Shown here piece by piece: positions 1 through 11,497 of a stretch of 64,000 nt of DNA. Position 1 is the first letter of the stretch. Each line of letters begins with the position of its first letter. Source of the stretch: Thuidium tamariscinum (Eukaryota > Streptophyta > Bryopsida > Hypnales > Thuidiaceae); assembly GCA_947034885.2 (NCBI GenBank), contig OX344750.2, forward strand, positions 39,790,821-39,854,820, given 5' to 3'. Both the position numbers and the translations under genes were made by a program. Under the pieces are notes generated by a model that was not told where the DNA came from, made no database searches, and was given only the letters and a program-made list of their open reading frames with translations.

Positions 1-2350
1 ATTGGTACATGTTGAAATATTATCATACTGCACTAATTTATATAAGATTTAAATATTGTAGTGAGGCTTATTTTCTAAGTGACAATAATCTCCCCCTCAC
101 TAGTAGAACAAATTATTGTGTAGTGTGAGGAAATTTAATTTCTTATAAATTAGAACATTATATAAATTAATATATTCCAACCTACATCAATTCAAAACAA
201 TGTGAATTTGGTAAATTAGTGTCACACACACAATGAGGACAAATCAAAATAGAAATAGGACTACAAATATTGGTAGCCTAAATTTTTGAAGACATTTATT
301 TTATAATGGAACCTAAAATAATATTTTAATTATAAATTTTAATAAAAATGATCAAACTTCATCTGTAGATTATTTTCTTATAGTCAAATTTATAACTACA
401 CCTATTAACCCCTCAAGGTCCAATGACTTCTTGACAATGGAAGTTTTCAATGAATCATCTCATTTTGATAGTTTTTTGCACATAGATGTGTTTAAAGTTT
501 ATAATTGTAACCATACAAAAATAAAGACTACATTGTCAAGTATACATAGAATTAATTTAAAGAAAATTTGCCCATTGAATTTTTAGATTATAACAATTTT
601 GGGTGATCAACTTATAAGGAAAAAAACAAGGAAATGCTTCTCTATTGGAAAAAAAATTGATTAGAAAATGAATAATGTATTTTTTCCCAAAAGAAATTGG
701 ATTAGAATCCAAAGCATATATATATATTATATCTTGAATTTTTTAAATGAAAAATGAAAAATGAAAAATTTCTTGAATTCTTACACATTTTCAAACAAAG
801 TGAATATAAAGGTAAAATTGACCAAATTTGATCCTACAAAAAATTTAAAAATATATATATCGGTGACAATTCTTGAAATCCAATAGTTGATATCAACATG
901 TGTTACAAAACATCTTCCACAAATTTAGAATCATTCAAATTACTTTGTGCTTCTAATCTTATTAGATTGAATTTACATTTTCAAATGAACAAAGAGCACA
1001 ACTTTGAAGGAAAACCCCTTGAAACCTAATTCAATTGTGTAGACATGGTATCTCAATAAGTTCAATTTCAATGGAGTACAAATCTCTCTTCACTAATGAG
1101 TTAGAACATTAGATTTCATACCAATTCATCCTCCAATGAAAGTATAGTTATCTAACTAATTTTGCTTTTTTGATAAGCATTGTAACTCATATACATAATA
1201 TTAGGCTAATAGAAGCTCAAGTATAGAAAAATAGTCATCTTGTACAAAATGGGGCTACAATTGCATCTAGATATTCAAAAGTTTGAGCAATTTGAGTACT
1301 ATCAATCCTAGCTACACAACTATTGTAAGATCTATTCTATATTATATTTATTGCCTTACATCTGCCTCCTTTAGTTTGACCTTCTCAATCCAATCCCTTG
1401 CATTTCCCCCCTTACATCTGGCCCCCTTGCATCCCCTCCTTCAATGCCTAAAGGTTGGTAAACTTGTGGATCATCCCAAATTATATCTAGTGAGAATCAT
1501 TTCAAAACTCCATGAGCAAAATTCATGACTACACCTTCCTATACAAAGGCATGCTTAGGATTGATTGGGGGCCCACAAACTACAAGACAATAAGCTTCAC
1601 TCCTAGAAAAACAATAATTACTTAATGACAACCAATTATTTAGAAAAAAATAGAGATGCAAACTTACCTTTAGAACTTGTTTTTTAGATTGAATTAAACA
1701 CTCCACCCAAAAACCCAAAAACTTGTACACCCCCCAATGAAGGTGACAATCGTCCCAAACATCATGAAAACAATTGGAGATCATATTCTTCTACACTACA
1801 GTAATGTTCTTGAAGTGTTGTAAACAACCACAATGTTGTAAATCTTACTATTCAAATGTGCACTTCAATTCTCCCTTTGATCCATTTGTACCAAAAGATC
1901 CTTGTTTGTTCCCTGCCACTTCTCCAACATCGCTTGAATTATAGGAGGAGAGGAGTATGATCGACATTGAAGAGCCAGCCTAAAATTCACCACTCCTCAT
2001 GACTGAACTGACTGTGCTGAAGAGAAATTGATCATATTCTACGTGAATCTTGCCTTCTTGACACCCGTTCCTCGTCATCACTGCAACTACATCCTTCAAC
2101 CCGCTAAGGTTTCACCCACTGAAATCACAATGCACTAATAATCTCGATCTCGCACCCTCGTGAGAAGGCAGTTCGTCGCAGCAGCATTCGTCTGAACACT
2201 GCGGACTTCCAATGAAAGTAGAGTCACTTACTTTCCAAAGCTATGGGGACACAGGTTCTGGCGGTCACTGTGAGTTGACTCATTTATCTTGGTACCATCA
2301 GATATAAAAAATGAATGCCCCACATGCGATCAATAGATTTCTATTGAAAA
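1..2350. other. AT-rich non-coding flank
   Basis: No reading frame here looks like a real protein; the short ORFs near 1.3-1.8 kb are low-complexity and lack splice context. The stretch is strongly AT-rich up to about 1.9 kb, then rises in GC toward the gene pair. A TTAACCCCT..GGTCC string near 405-422 resembles strings at 24.2 and 44.1-44.4 kb, which could be ends of one TTAA-targeting element family. Confidence 0.6.
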
Positions 2351-2354
2351 AACC

Positions 2355-3743
2355 AATTTCATTCAAATTGGCGAAGTTCCCAAGGTGAAACATGAGTTAC
2401 ATGTATCTGTAGGCGATTTTGATGACTAGCAAAAGTAAAGATATAAGAAGTTTCCTACAATTCTATCTGGAAACTGGAAACTCAAATGAAATGGCTGCAA
2501 ATGCAAAACATCTGGCTGGCTACGAGGATTCAAAGCTTACATTGGTGCAGAGGTCATCAGTTCGAACTTGAACTCGTTTGTACAGACCACCGAGGATTCT
2601 CTTCTTCATCCATGCCTCTGTAGCAACGCAAGCAATGTGCGTCGAGTGTGTGATTCACCTCGGACCTAAAAAGTTCAAAGACGAACCGTAAAGTTGCGAA
2701 CTACCACAAGCATCTGGCAACAAAAGAATCACACCTACCAGTTTACTCTTGTAGCATAACCTCCAACTCTTCATCTCACTCACATTCTACGTCTGAACTC
2801 CAGTAGTAGGCAACTAGAGCTGACTATAGAACACCTTCACCATCCATTTCGCAACCGAGACTTCACACTTGGTACTTTAAAAGTCTATAATTCTCACCAC
2901 AAAGTCGATGTAAAATGCCTGACCCGTACAGTGAATCCCAGCACAAAAATATTGACATTCAACGTTCTCAGTACAAGGAAAACAGTGAAGCCGATTGATA
3001 ATGAAGTGAAACACTTCCACAGACAAAAATGCTGCGGACTGGACGGTAGCAGAGGCCTGTTCACCAATGCAGTGCTGATATATTCTCACGATAACAGTTT
3101 CTTCAAAAAAAGATCTTGTCATCAGCACATTGCTTACAATCACGTCTCGTCTATACGTCTGTAACCTATTCACTGCTCCTGGCACACTAACCGAAGCTTA
3201 CAATATCCAAAATCAAAACAAGCTGAGCTGTATAAAATCCTGATGTTATAATATGGGGTCGATATGGTTATGCCGTGGCCTCATACAACAGACGAATCGA
3301 CACTATCTCCAGTCCGCGACTTTGAAGACGAACCTTTCTCTGGAAAACAGATCAGTAAGGAACAAAAAAAAGTTAGCCTTGAGTGGTCAGTTTTACTACA
3401 AGAAAATAAAATCCCTACACAAATTACCCTCCTATGAGGAAGGCATAAGGTACATGACACAAAGGCTGTTACGAGCCTGATTCCGTCTTCTAGACTGACC
3501 CTGTTCCCAACAGCAACTCGTGTATGCATGCACTTGGTTGACCTTCAACTAGCAAGCCACGTGTAAGGAATTGGCTAAACGTCTACGACCACTGATCTCA
3601 AAATGGAAATGGGGTTTGTTGATCTCAAGAGAGACTAGTTCTTGCATCGAAAGTGAATCCTCGATAGCTCCATGCATTGCCCCAAAATCACACCAAATAT
3701 GCTAAAATGAGGAATGGGATGCAATTAGTATCTATGGAGTCAC
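2355..3743 (-). other. 3' flank / possible 3' exons of gene copy 1
   Basis: The sequence downstream of the ORF3 donor at 3744 is partly conserved with 8760-9656, for example around 2567-2640 versus 9127-9190 and 3480-3545 versus 9370-9440. I could not find a reading frame kept open in both copies, so it is probably 3' UTR, intron, or short final exons that I cannot place. ORFs at 2877-3185 and 3281-3529 (minus) have no open counterpart in copy 2. Confidence 0.4.
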
Positions 3744-4170
3744 CTGGTTTTCTGAAGAAGCCACGGAGCCATGTAAGCGGCCCTCCATGTTTGGTTGTTC
3801 CCGCTTCACCCGCAGTTGATTTTAAATCACCGTTTGATGTATTCCCAAGGATCTTGGCCTCTTCAGTTGTGGTATCTCCTGACTCCCGATTTACTCCCGT
3901 ATAAGAATATGAAGTGGTCGTCCCAGTCACCTTTTCAGTGATGGTGACTTCCTTTAGATCCTCACAATCATCAGAACTCAGAACCACAGCGCCATCTGGG
4001 TCATCAGGTTTCGCGGCACACCAATACTCACGATAAGTTGCATTCGTATCTACTACTATCTGATAGGATTCTTCAGGTTGCAATTTCTTCAAGAAGGTGA
4101 AGATGCCTGCAGTCCCTTCTTTCAAAGTGAGGGGTTTGGTAGTGCCATTGGTCACTGTCGTCTTCGGCAT
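3744..4170 (-). CDS. Small soluble domain protein, ORF3 of copy 1
   Basis: The frame opens with ATG at 4170 and reads MPKTTVTNGTTKPLTLKEG, a small beta-rich domain of about 85 residues with a YREYW motif and a DDCEDLKEVTI strand, then a Ser/Thr/Gly-rich stretch and a WLRGFFRK segment. A CAG|GTGACT splice donor at 3744/3743 is conserved in copy 2, so the coding part probably ends there and continues in an exon I cannot place; without splicing the frame closes at 3688. It starts 15 bases after the stop of the membrane-protein frame and in the same frame, so the product is either a downstream cistron, a readthrough extension or an alternatively spliced form. It resembles a small plant domain of unknown function (I recall DUF7748, unverified). 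Function unknown. Confidence 0.6.
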
Positions 4171-4185
4171 TGCAAGAGATTTGGT

Positions 4186-5606
4186 TTAATTGTTCCACCT
4201 TTGTATCACCCCAACGTCGCAAAGGATCACAGAATATGACAACACGAAAAACGCTGTGAAGAAGAGGAGGGGCAAGAATACAAAAAACCAATTTATCCAA
4301 AAAGTCTTAGGCTTCTTCCTTTTGTTTGAGTTCCTCGTGTCCGTCTTGAATCGAAACTTCTCCGGGCCCTTTCTTCGAAGCGTCAGTCCTCTACGTGCTG
4401 CCTCCTGCATGCCACTCAACACATCACGCTCTGAAATTTTAAAACATGCAAATCTACTAGATCTAAAAATTAAGCCAACAATAGCATGGAAAATACAGCA
4501 AGGAAGATGATACTAAAACCATTAGGTACTTGATTCTGTTTCCTAATACGAACACCATTCATATCGTTCAATACACTAGGTTGGCCTCACTTCAATTAGC
4601 AAACTGTGTGTCAGAGTGATTTTGGCTCAACGATTATGACCGTTGATTTTTGCATGGAAAACAGAGATTGTCTATTTACACTTTAACAGACATCTGCAAG
4701 ATCCCACTCTCAGTCATTGCATATGAAATCATACGATGAATTAAGTGAGAAAAAAATGATATCAAGAGAGTTTCACTCTGAATGGTACCCAAAGTGAAAC
4801 CACACTCGAGCATATTGGTCAAAAAGCTTAAACAGTATCCCGTCCCTTAAACCTGTTAAGAAGGAAAGTGCCTCTAGTGAGATCCTGCAACAAATTGCAC
4901 AGTGACTTGACGGCAGAGCACAACCTGCGGTAAATGCAGCTGCTATACCTCTGATTCAAACCTTGGATTAGGTTATACGTTCGAACTAGAACATGCACAT
5001 AACAAGTTGGCTAGCTTTCAAACCTCGGACTCAGTTGACAGATTTGAACTAGAACATACACATACACGTAATTCCCTGCTCCAGAGTTTGAATGAAGACG
5101 AAGAAGAAACCCTAGAAGCGGAGATGCAAACTCACCGCTTGCGCTTGCTTCTCAGTTTGAATCGAAAGCTCCAACTGCCGAAGCGCCTCAAACTTGTGCA
5201 GCACCCCAACGCAGGTGACAATCGTCCCAAACACAGTGAGCAGAATCGGCGACCAGATCTTCCCGCACAAGGGCGACTTTCCGGACGTCTGGTTAGCCGC
5301 CAACTGCGACACAGCGGTAAGCACCACTCCTTGAAAAACAGCAAACCAACCCACGATGTTATAAATCTCGTTCTTCAAGTCTGCGCTTCGCTTCTCTCTC
5401 CGATCCACTCGTTTCCCCAGATCCTTCTCTTTCCTCTCCCACTCCTCCAACGCCGTTTGGAAATGAGGGTTCGTCTTGATAAGCACCAAGTTTGCGATCT
5501 CTCGGTACGAATACACCGACTTATCGTCCTCTACGTCTTGCGCACCCTGCGGAAGAGTTCCAGTGGCCGGCTGAGTTGCACTGGCTAGCGAAGTTGCGCC
5601 GGCCAT
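4186..5606 (-). CDS. Three-TM plant membrane protein, copy 1
   Basis: Two exons: 5136-5606 (157 codons, ATG at 5606) and 4186-4428 (80 codons plus TAA), joined through a GCG|GTGAGT donor and a TTTCAGAG|CGT acceptor in phase 0. Exon 1 has a polar N-terminus, a charged helical stretch rich in E, K and R (about residues 50-85), then two hydrophobic segments (NIVGWFAVFQGVVLTAVSQL and the IWSPILLTVFGTIVTCVGVL region). Exon 2 has a basic segment (LTLRRKGPEKFRFKT) and a third strongly hydrophobic segment (WFFVFLPLLFFTAFFVLSYS). The exon 1 pattern (EIYN..G.F.VFQGVVLTAVSQ) is familiar from uncharacterised plant membrane proteins. No enzymatic motif is visible. The 707-nt intron is nearly the same length as in copy 2 (706 nt), which supports the model. 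Confidence 0.72.
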
Positions 5607-6104
5607 CCCTTAACACAGAGTTGTAATACATGAACGACTGATTCAGGGGTTGATTGATTCTGTCCCAAAGTCCTTGGCAGGGGAGCTACCGATGCCTCTC
5701 AGTTCGCAGAAGGTGCCCATTTTGTCTGCCGGTCTGCCCACGTCGTCGGTAAAATAGTGAATACTGTATCGCAAGCATTCGATATGTCGATCAAAAAGTT
5801 GCAGAGGGGCTGACAAGGTCCGCAGAGCCGGAGACCTCGCTATTCAGGCTTCTGGAGGAGGTCCATAAAGCGTCCATTTAAGAGGTGAAACTGGATTTCG
5901 GGGAGGTGAAACTTCTAGAATTATTTTTCAACAATTTTTTTGTGAAAGACAAGTGGAATTGACATCTAACCCAAGTTGTTTCATATTTTTTGGAGCTTTG
6001 TGGAATTAGTTATGAATTTTTGAAGTTGAAATGGCTCTAGGCTCTCAAACCGTCCACCTTCCCAAATGTACACCATTTGTACATTCTTGTAAAGTTAACA
6101 AGAA
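5607..6104 (-). promoter_or_regulatory. Upstream region of gene copy 1
   Basis: The leader and promoter of copy 1 should lie here. About 5607-5880 resembles 11498-11760 (for example the TTCGCAGAA..GTGCCC string near 5702 and 11597). No convincing TATA box stands out. From about 5881 the sequence changes into a repeat also present at 7361-7530. Confidence 0.35.
5881..6060 (+). repeat. Dispersed direct repeat, copy a
   Basis: About 170 bp matches 7361-7530 in direct orientation, with a long near-identical core (GACATCTAACCCAAGTTG onward, about 60 bp at 5961-6020 and 7437-7496). No terminal inverted repeats or coding potential are seen, so the class is not assigned. Confidence 0.7.
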
Positions 6105-6400
6105 TTGTTGGCACAATCAAAACCAAACCAAAGTAGAAGTAATTTTCTAATTTTTAGAACCAAAAACAATTCAAAAATCTATAACTTTTCTACGGTAGGT
6201 TGGAATGCCCCGCAACAAAGCCAATGTACTCTTCCCTGCTAAGAGCTTTCCGATGGTACCAAACAAATTATCAGGTATCCTAAGGTATAGATTAGTGTGC
6301 CCTATGTCGTTGCCACAATCAAAATCAAACCAAAATAGAAGTAGTTTTCTAATTTTTTACAACCAAAAATACCTTAAAAATCCATTACTTTCGTCTTGTG
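6105..6400 (+). repeat. Two-copy tandem repeat, about 200-bp period
   Basis: A segment of about 90 bp starting with CACAATCAAAACCAAACCAA (about 6111) recurs near 6314 with few differences, followed each time by a similar tail. The ORF across it (6205-6543) is repeat sequence, not a gene. Confidence 0.65.
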
Positions 6401-6576
6401 GGTCAAAACACCATGAAACCAAGCTCGTACACCCCTCCTTCCTCCTTGAGGACTTTTCAGTGGTACCAAGCATGCTACCAAGGGACGCATGGGTCGGGAG
6501 ATTTCAACATGACAAACAAAACAAAACAATTAACTTGTCTTAAAGTGTAGATGGATCTTAACCCTTGAAGGACGGA

Positions 6577-6705
6577 TTGGTGGCCATGGAAATCATACAT
6601 TTTGATATCATATGACATCATCTAGTTTGAAAAAGCCAAACTGAATACTCATTGGAAGTCAAGGTACTACAGAAGATCTTCCCTTTCCACCCCTAATATT
6701 GAGTA
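6577..6705 (+). repeat. Interspersed repeat, copy a of three
   Basis: A segment of about 125 bp starting GGTGGCCATGGAAATCATAC and containing an AGAAGATCTTCCC box near its end. Related copies lie at 11836-11962 and 53811-53932. The first two are explained by the tandem gene duplication; the third is independent and abuts the start of the 54-kb GC-rich region. Confidence 0.65.
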
Positions 6706-8759
6706 TAAAAAATTGCAATTTTGTCCTACAAGGAAAGATTCTTTGCCATTCAAAGGACGCCAAATGTCCGCACCGGCATTCGAGGGCCGGTTAAAGGTAT
6801 GGATGTTATGCCTCTGCCCTTGTGTGTTGACAAGTTTCTAGTACACATTCACTCCACCTACATTCTTGAATAATTCAAGGTCTGGTTTCATTTTCAAGGA
6901 GTTCAACATTATTCCTCTTGTGTTGCACCCACAATGGTTGCATGTCAAAAACACTGATTGGGTCTAAGAGGACAAAAACACTGGCGGACCTTTTCTCAAT
7001 TTCTCTGTGCACAGCTAATCTTCTCTATTGATTGTCCCAATTTGATCAGATGTCTTCAAGGACACAAACAAAGCAAAGTGACTGAGTGGTACAGGATTGT
7101 ATTTCCCTCTAAACCTAGGCAGCAAACCTCATCTGAATTTATGAGTTGATTCATTACTACCATGATAATCTAAGTATCTAGTGAGCAGAATCCACCATGG
7201 GGATGACTCTAACAATTCTGACAAATTGATATTTTATTACATTATTAAATTTTATATTGCCACTGAGGCACTTCATTAAAAATGGGGAAAAAATCTCTGA
7301 TTCAGGTGGAGATCCAATTCATAGCATTTGGACAGAAGGCTCAGTAATCGCCCATCTAAGGGCTGAAACTGAATTTTGGGGAGACAAAACATCTTGAAAT
7401 ATTTTCAGTACATTTTTCTTGAAAGACAAGTGTAATTGACATCTAACCCAAGTTGTTTCATATTTTTTGGAGCTTTGTGGAAATAGTTATCAAATTTTGA
7501 AGTTGAAAGGGTATAGGGCTCTAAATTGGTGCCCTAGCAAAAATGTTCACTGTCAGTACATTGTTGAAGGCTATGAGAAAGCAACATATACAAATACTAT
7601 ACATTTAAGGTAGGGCACCATTTTAGAACCCACTCCATTTAAGAGCCTTCTACCTCAGAATTGCACATGAGTGCCCTACTTGCTATCAATATACTTCTAA
7701 GGTTGACCCCCCCAATACCCTATCACTTAAGCATACCCTATCACTTAAGTCAATTCAGGATAGGTGAAGAGTTGTGAGGTAGTAGAAATTTTCCTCCTGT
7801 AGAAAGATAAGAAATATTAGGATTGTGAATTTTTTGTAATTTTATTCCCAAAATTGAAATTATTATGAATTTTGGAAGTCAAGAAGTGTTACTAACCTAT
7901 AACCAATGTCTAGAGTCTTCCAATTCCACTCACTATAGTCTTCCAATTCTATTTATTAGATATAGTATTTGTTGTTCATTGTTGCATTAGAAAGTCAAGA
8001 CTTGTGTTGTGGCACCTAGTATATACGCTATCTTTTGGGTAGATAGTATCACATAGGTTCCAAGACACCTTAATAGTGAGGAAAGGGGTTATTTGGTTTA
8101 TTTACAATATAAAGTTTGTTAAGTACGTTAACAACCCCTTTTCTTTATGTAATTTCCAAATGTAATTTGAAGACCAAATGATATTGGTTAATGCTTTTGA
8201 ATTTTTGAATCTACTTTGTATTGTGATATCCATATCCATATTTCCATAGCCATTGATGTATTGTAATTTAGTATATATATAGATATACATATTTAATATA
8301 TATTTGTATGTATATAATTAATGTATTTTGATCAACAACAAGGGCAAGGGTTTCTTATTTTTTCCAAAATTAATCAATGGTTGTCTTCTTTCCATGCAAG
8401 AAGAGGGGAGGGTTGCATCTTTTTAAAGGATAGTAGTACACATAGCACCATCATAAATCAAAATTTCAAAACTGGTTTCCAAAGACTATTGCAAAAAAAC
8501 TAGCATTCATATGAACTTAAAGCACATTTGACAAAACAAACTCCAATAAAGTAGAGGCCTTAAATTAAATTAACCTAGGGATACTTTATACATGAATAGA
8601 AAAAATCAACCCAAAATTGGGAGTATTGAAAAAGTAGGAAGAACAAAGTTTCAAAATTCAAGAAAAGGAAAGCAAGTTGCAAAATTGTTGAATTTCTAAA
8701 ACTAAAATATTTTGGCAAGAAGCTACCGAATCTGACCTTCACATACGGTATTGCAAAAG
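6706..8759. other. Non-coding, repeat-bearing interval
   Basis: No gene is seen. The interval includes the second copy of the direct repeat (7361-7530), low-complexity TA-rich DNA at 8260-8320, and short ORFs that are low-complexity or antisense to nothing recognisable. Confidence 0.6.
7361..7530 (+). repeat. Dispersed direct repeat, copy b
   Basis: Mate of 5881-6060. The two differ by scattered substitutions, so the duplication is not recent. Confidence 0.7.
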
Positions 8760-9656
8760 CCATATTCAATAAAATTGACAAAGTTTCCTTAGTCAAAAAT
8801 AAGTTGCATGTGCGTGTAGGTGAATTCAATAACTAGGACGAGTATAAATTACACAGTTTCCCATAATTCCATTTGAGAACTGCTAATGGTGTCAACTTTG
8901 TTAAATTGACAATACTCCACAGACCAAAAATCCTTCACAAAGATAAAATTTCAGAAGTGGTAATGATCTTGGTTTCAAGCTGCATGGTCTGAACTGCGCC
9001 TGTTTCAATAAATCGTCCAAAACGTTTAACTTCACGTTCGACTCTAATGACATCGCTGCAATTACGAAACATCGAACCAGCTCCCGAAATTCATTGCCTC
9101 GATTGCAGTGTTCAATCAGTCTCAACTTCAACTTCAGTGCGCAAACCACCGAGGATTCTCTTCTTCATGCCTCGGTAGCAACGCAAGCAACGTGCACGAA
9201 ATCTGATTCACTACGAACGCTCCGTTGCTGGCCTAGAATGTTCAAAGACGAACTGAAAAAATTGCAAACTATCACAAGCATCTGGCAACAAAAGAATCAG
9301 ACCCATCAGTTCACTCTAGCTATCTTAGTAGCACCTCAGTCCCACTCACATTCTACGTCTCCGGTAGGAACCTCATTCCGTCTCCTAGACGGGCACTCTC
9401 ACCAACAGCAAATCATGTACTCACGTGCTCATGCACTAGGTTGACCTCCAACTAGCATACCAAGTTGGGTGTAACAATGACTTGGCTGAACGTCTATGGC
9501 CACTGATCTCAAAATGAAAACGATGATCAGAGCTCTCAAGAGAGACTCGTTCTTGTATCTGAAAGTGAACCCTTGATAGCTCCATGCATTGCCCAAAAAT
9601 CACACGCCAAATACGCTAAAATGCTGAAAAAGTGATACCCAAATGTATGGAGTCAC

Positions 9657-10071
9657 CTGATTTTCTGAAGAGACCACAGAGCCATGCAAGCAGCCCTCTA
9701 CGCTCGGTTGTTTCCCGTTCAGAGTTTGATGTTTCCTCACGGCTCTTGGCCTCATCCGTTTCTGACTCCGGACTTACTCCGGACTCTCGACTTACTCCCA
9801 CATAAGAATAGGAACTGCTCATGCAAAGCCTCCTTTCAACGATGGTGACTTGCTTCAGTTCCTGACAATCATTAGAACTCAGAACCACTGCACTACGTAA
9901 GTCATCAGCTTTCACTGAAAACCAATACTCACGATAAATTGCATTCATATCTACTACTATCTGATAAGATTCATTGGGTTTCAATTTCTTCACGAAGGTG
10001 AAGATGCCCGCAGTCCCTTCTTTCATTGTGAGGTTTCCGTCAGTGCCATTGATCGCTGTCGTCTTCGGCAT
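9657..10071 (-). CDS. Small soluble domain protein, ORF3 of copy 2
   Basis: Paralogue of 3744-4170. It opens MPKTTAINGTDGNLTMKEG and keeps the core features: the TAGIFTF strand, SYQIVVD, the YREYW motif, and an SSNDCQELKQVTI strand, followed by a Ser/Glu-rich linker and an LAWLCGLFRK segment. The conserved TCAG|GTGACT donor at 9657/9656 suggests a further exon; otherwise the frame closes at 9616. As in copy 1, the ATG lies exactly 15 bases after the TAA of the membrane-protein frame and in the same frame. Divergence is concentrated in the linker while the core is kept, which argues that both copies were under selection. Function unknown. Confidence 0.6.
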
Positions 10072-10086
10072 GGCAAGAGGATGGGA

Positions 10087-11497
10087 TTAATTGTTCCACC
10101 CTCGAATCACCCCAACGTCGCAAAGGATCGCACAATAGGACAAAACAAAGAAAGCTGTGAAGCAGAGGAGGGGCAAGATCACAAAATACTGATCTGTCCA
10201 CAGAATCTTGGGCTTCCTCCTTCCTTTTGAGTTGCTTGCGTCCGTCTTGAATCGAAACTGCTCCGGACCCTTTCTTCGAAGCGTCAGTCCTCTATGTGCT
10301 ACCTCCTGCATGCCAGTCAACACATCACGCTCTGAACGTTCAATTACGCAAATCTACTAGATTAGAAATAAGCCCAACAATAACAGGAAAGTTACAGCAA
10401 GGAAGATGATACTAAAACTGTTAGGTACTTGACCTCATAACATTACCATTCACCTTATGCAGTACACTAGCTTGGCCTCACTTCAATTTGGCAAGTTCTA
10501 TGTCAAAATAATTTTGGCTACGCGTCTATGACTGCTGATTTTCGAATGGAAAACAGGGACTGTCTATGATCACTTCAAAAGAGATATGCAAGATCCAAAT
10601 TTCAGTGATTGCAAATGAAATCATACAATAGAGTGAGTGAGGAAAAAATGATATCAAGAGCGCTTGACTGTTAAAACTACCCAAAGCGATCTCACACTCG
10701 AGTTTATCGATTAAAAAACCTAAATAGTATCCTATACCGTAAACTTGTTAAGATGGGAAGTGCCTCTACTAAGATCCTGCTACAAAATGCACAGTGACTT
10801 GACGGCACAGCACAACCTGCGGTAGATTGCAGCTGCTATACTTCTAATTCGAACCTTGGATTCGATTCATAAGTTAGAACTAGAACATACACACAAACAA
10901 ATTGCCTAGCTTTCAAACCTCGCACAAGGTTTATAGATTTGAACGACAGTAGAACATACACGAACTCGTCGTTCTCTGCTTTCGGGTTGGAACAAAGACG
11001 AAGAAGAAACCCTAGAAGTGGAGATGCAAACTTACCGCTTGTGCTTGCTTCGCAGTTTGAATACAAGACTCCAACTCCCGAAGCCCTTGGAACTTGTACA
11101 TCACTCCGACGCAGGTGACAATCGTTCCAAACCCTGTGAGCAGAATCGGCGACCAGATCTTCCCACACCAGGGCGTGGTTCCCGGCATTTGGGAAGCCGC
11201 CAATTGCGACACAGCGGTAAGCACCACTCCTTGAAATACAGCAAACCAGCCCACGATGTTATAAATCTCGTTCTTCAAGTCTGAACTTCGCTTCTCCATC
11301 TGATCCACATGTACCCCCAGGTCCTTCTCTTTCTTGTCCCACTCCTCCAACGCCGCTTGGAACACAGGGTTCGCCCTCATGAGCACCAAGTTTGCGATTT
11401 CTTGGTAGGACAAGGTAGACTTATCGTCTTCAATGACTTCGAAGACTTGCACATCCTGCAGGGGAGTTGCATTGGCTTGCGGAGTTGCACTCGCCAT
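10087..11497 (-). CDS. Three-TM plant membrane protein, copy 2
   Basis: Exon 1 is 11036-11497 (154 codons, ATG at 11497) and exon 2 is 10087-10329 (80 codons plus TAA), with an AAGCG|GTAAGT donor and a TTCAGAG|CGT acceptor, phase 0, and an intron of 706 nt. It closely parallels copy 1: an IANLVLM..NP.FQAALEEW segment, a charged helix, the VGWFAVFQGVVLTAVSQL membrane segment, a second one around IWSPILLTGFGTIVTCVGVM, then in exon 2 the basic LRRKGPEQFRFKT stretch and a third hydrophobic helix (YFVILPLLCFTAFFVLSYC). The N-terminal 40 residues are the least conserved part. Both copies look intact, so both may be expressed. Confidence 0.72.

Larger units (their letters stand above)
2355..6705 (-). 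repeat. Tandem duplication unit, copy 1
   Basis: This block matches 8760-11962 in the same orientation and order: 3' flank, ORF3, TM exon 2, intron, exon 1, upstream region and a terminal interspersed repeat. Equivalent start codons are 5891 bp (exon 1) and 5901 bp (ORF3) apart. Exons are clearly similar with many substitutions, while flanks are more diverged and carry insertions (about 5.88-6.55 kb here, and part of 2.85-3.3 kb). This is an old tandem gene duplication rather than a recent one. Confidence 0.75.

Noticed and set aside
2877-3529. Minus-strand ORFs in the 3' flank of gene copy 1 as extra exons
   Set aside because: The matching region of copy 2 is not open in any frame, so coding status is not supported.
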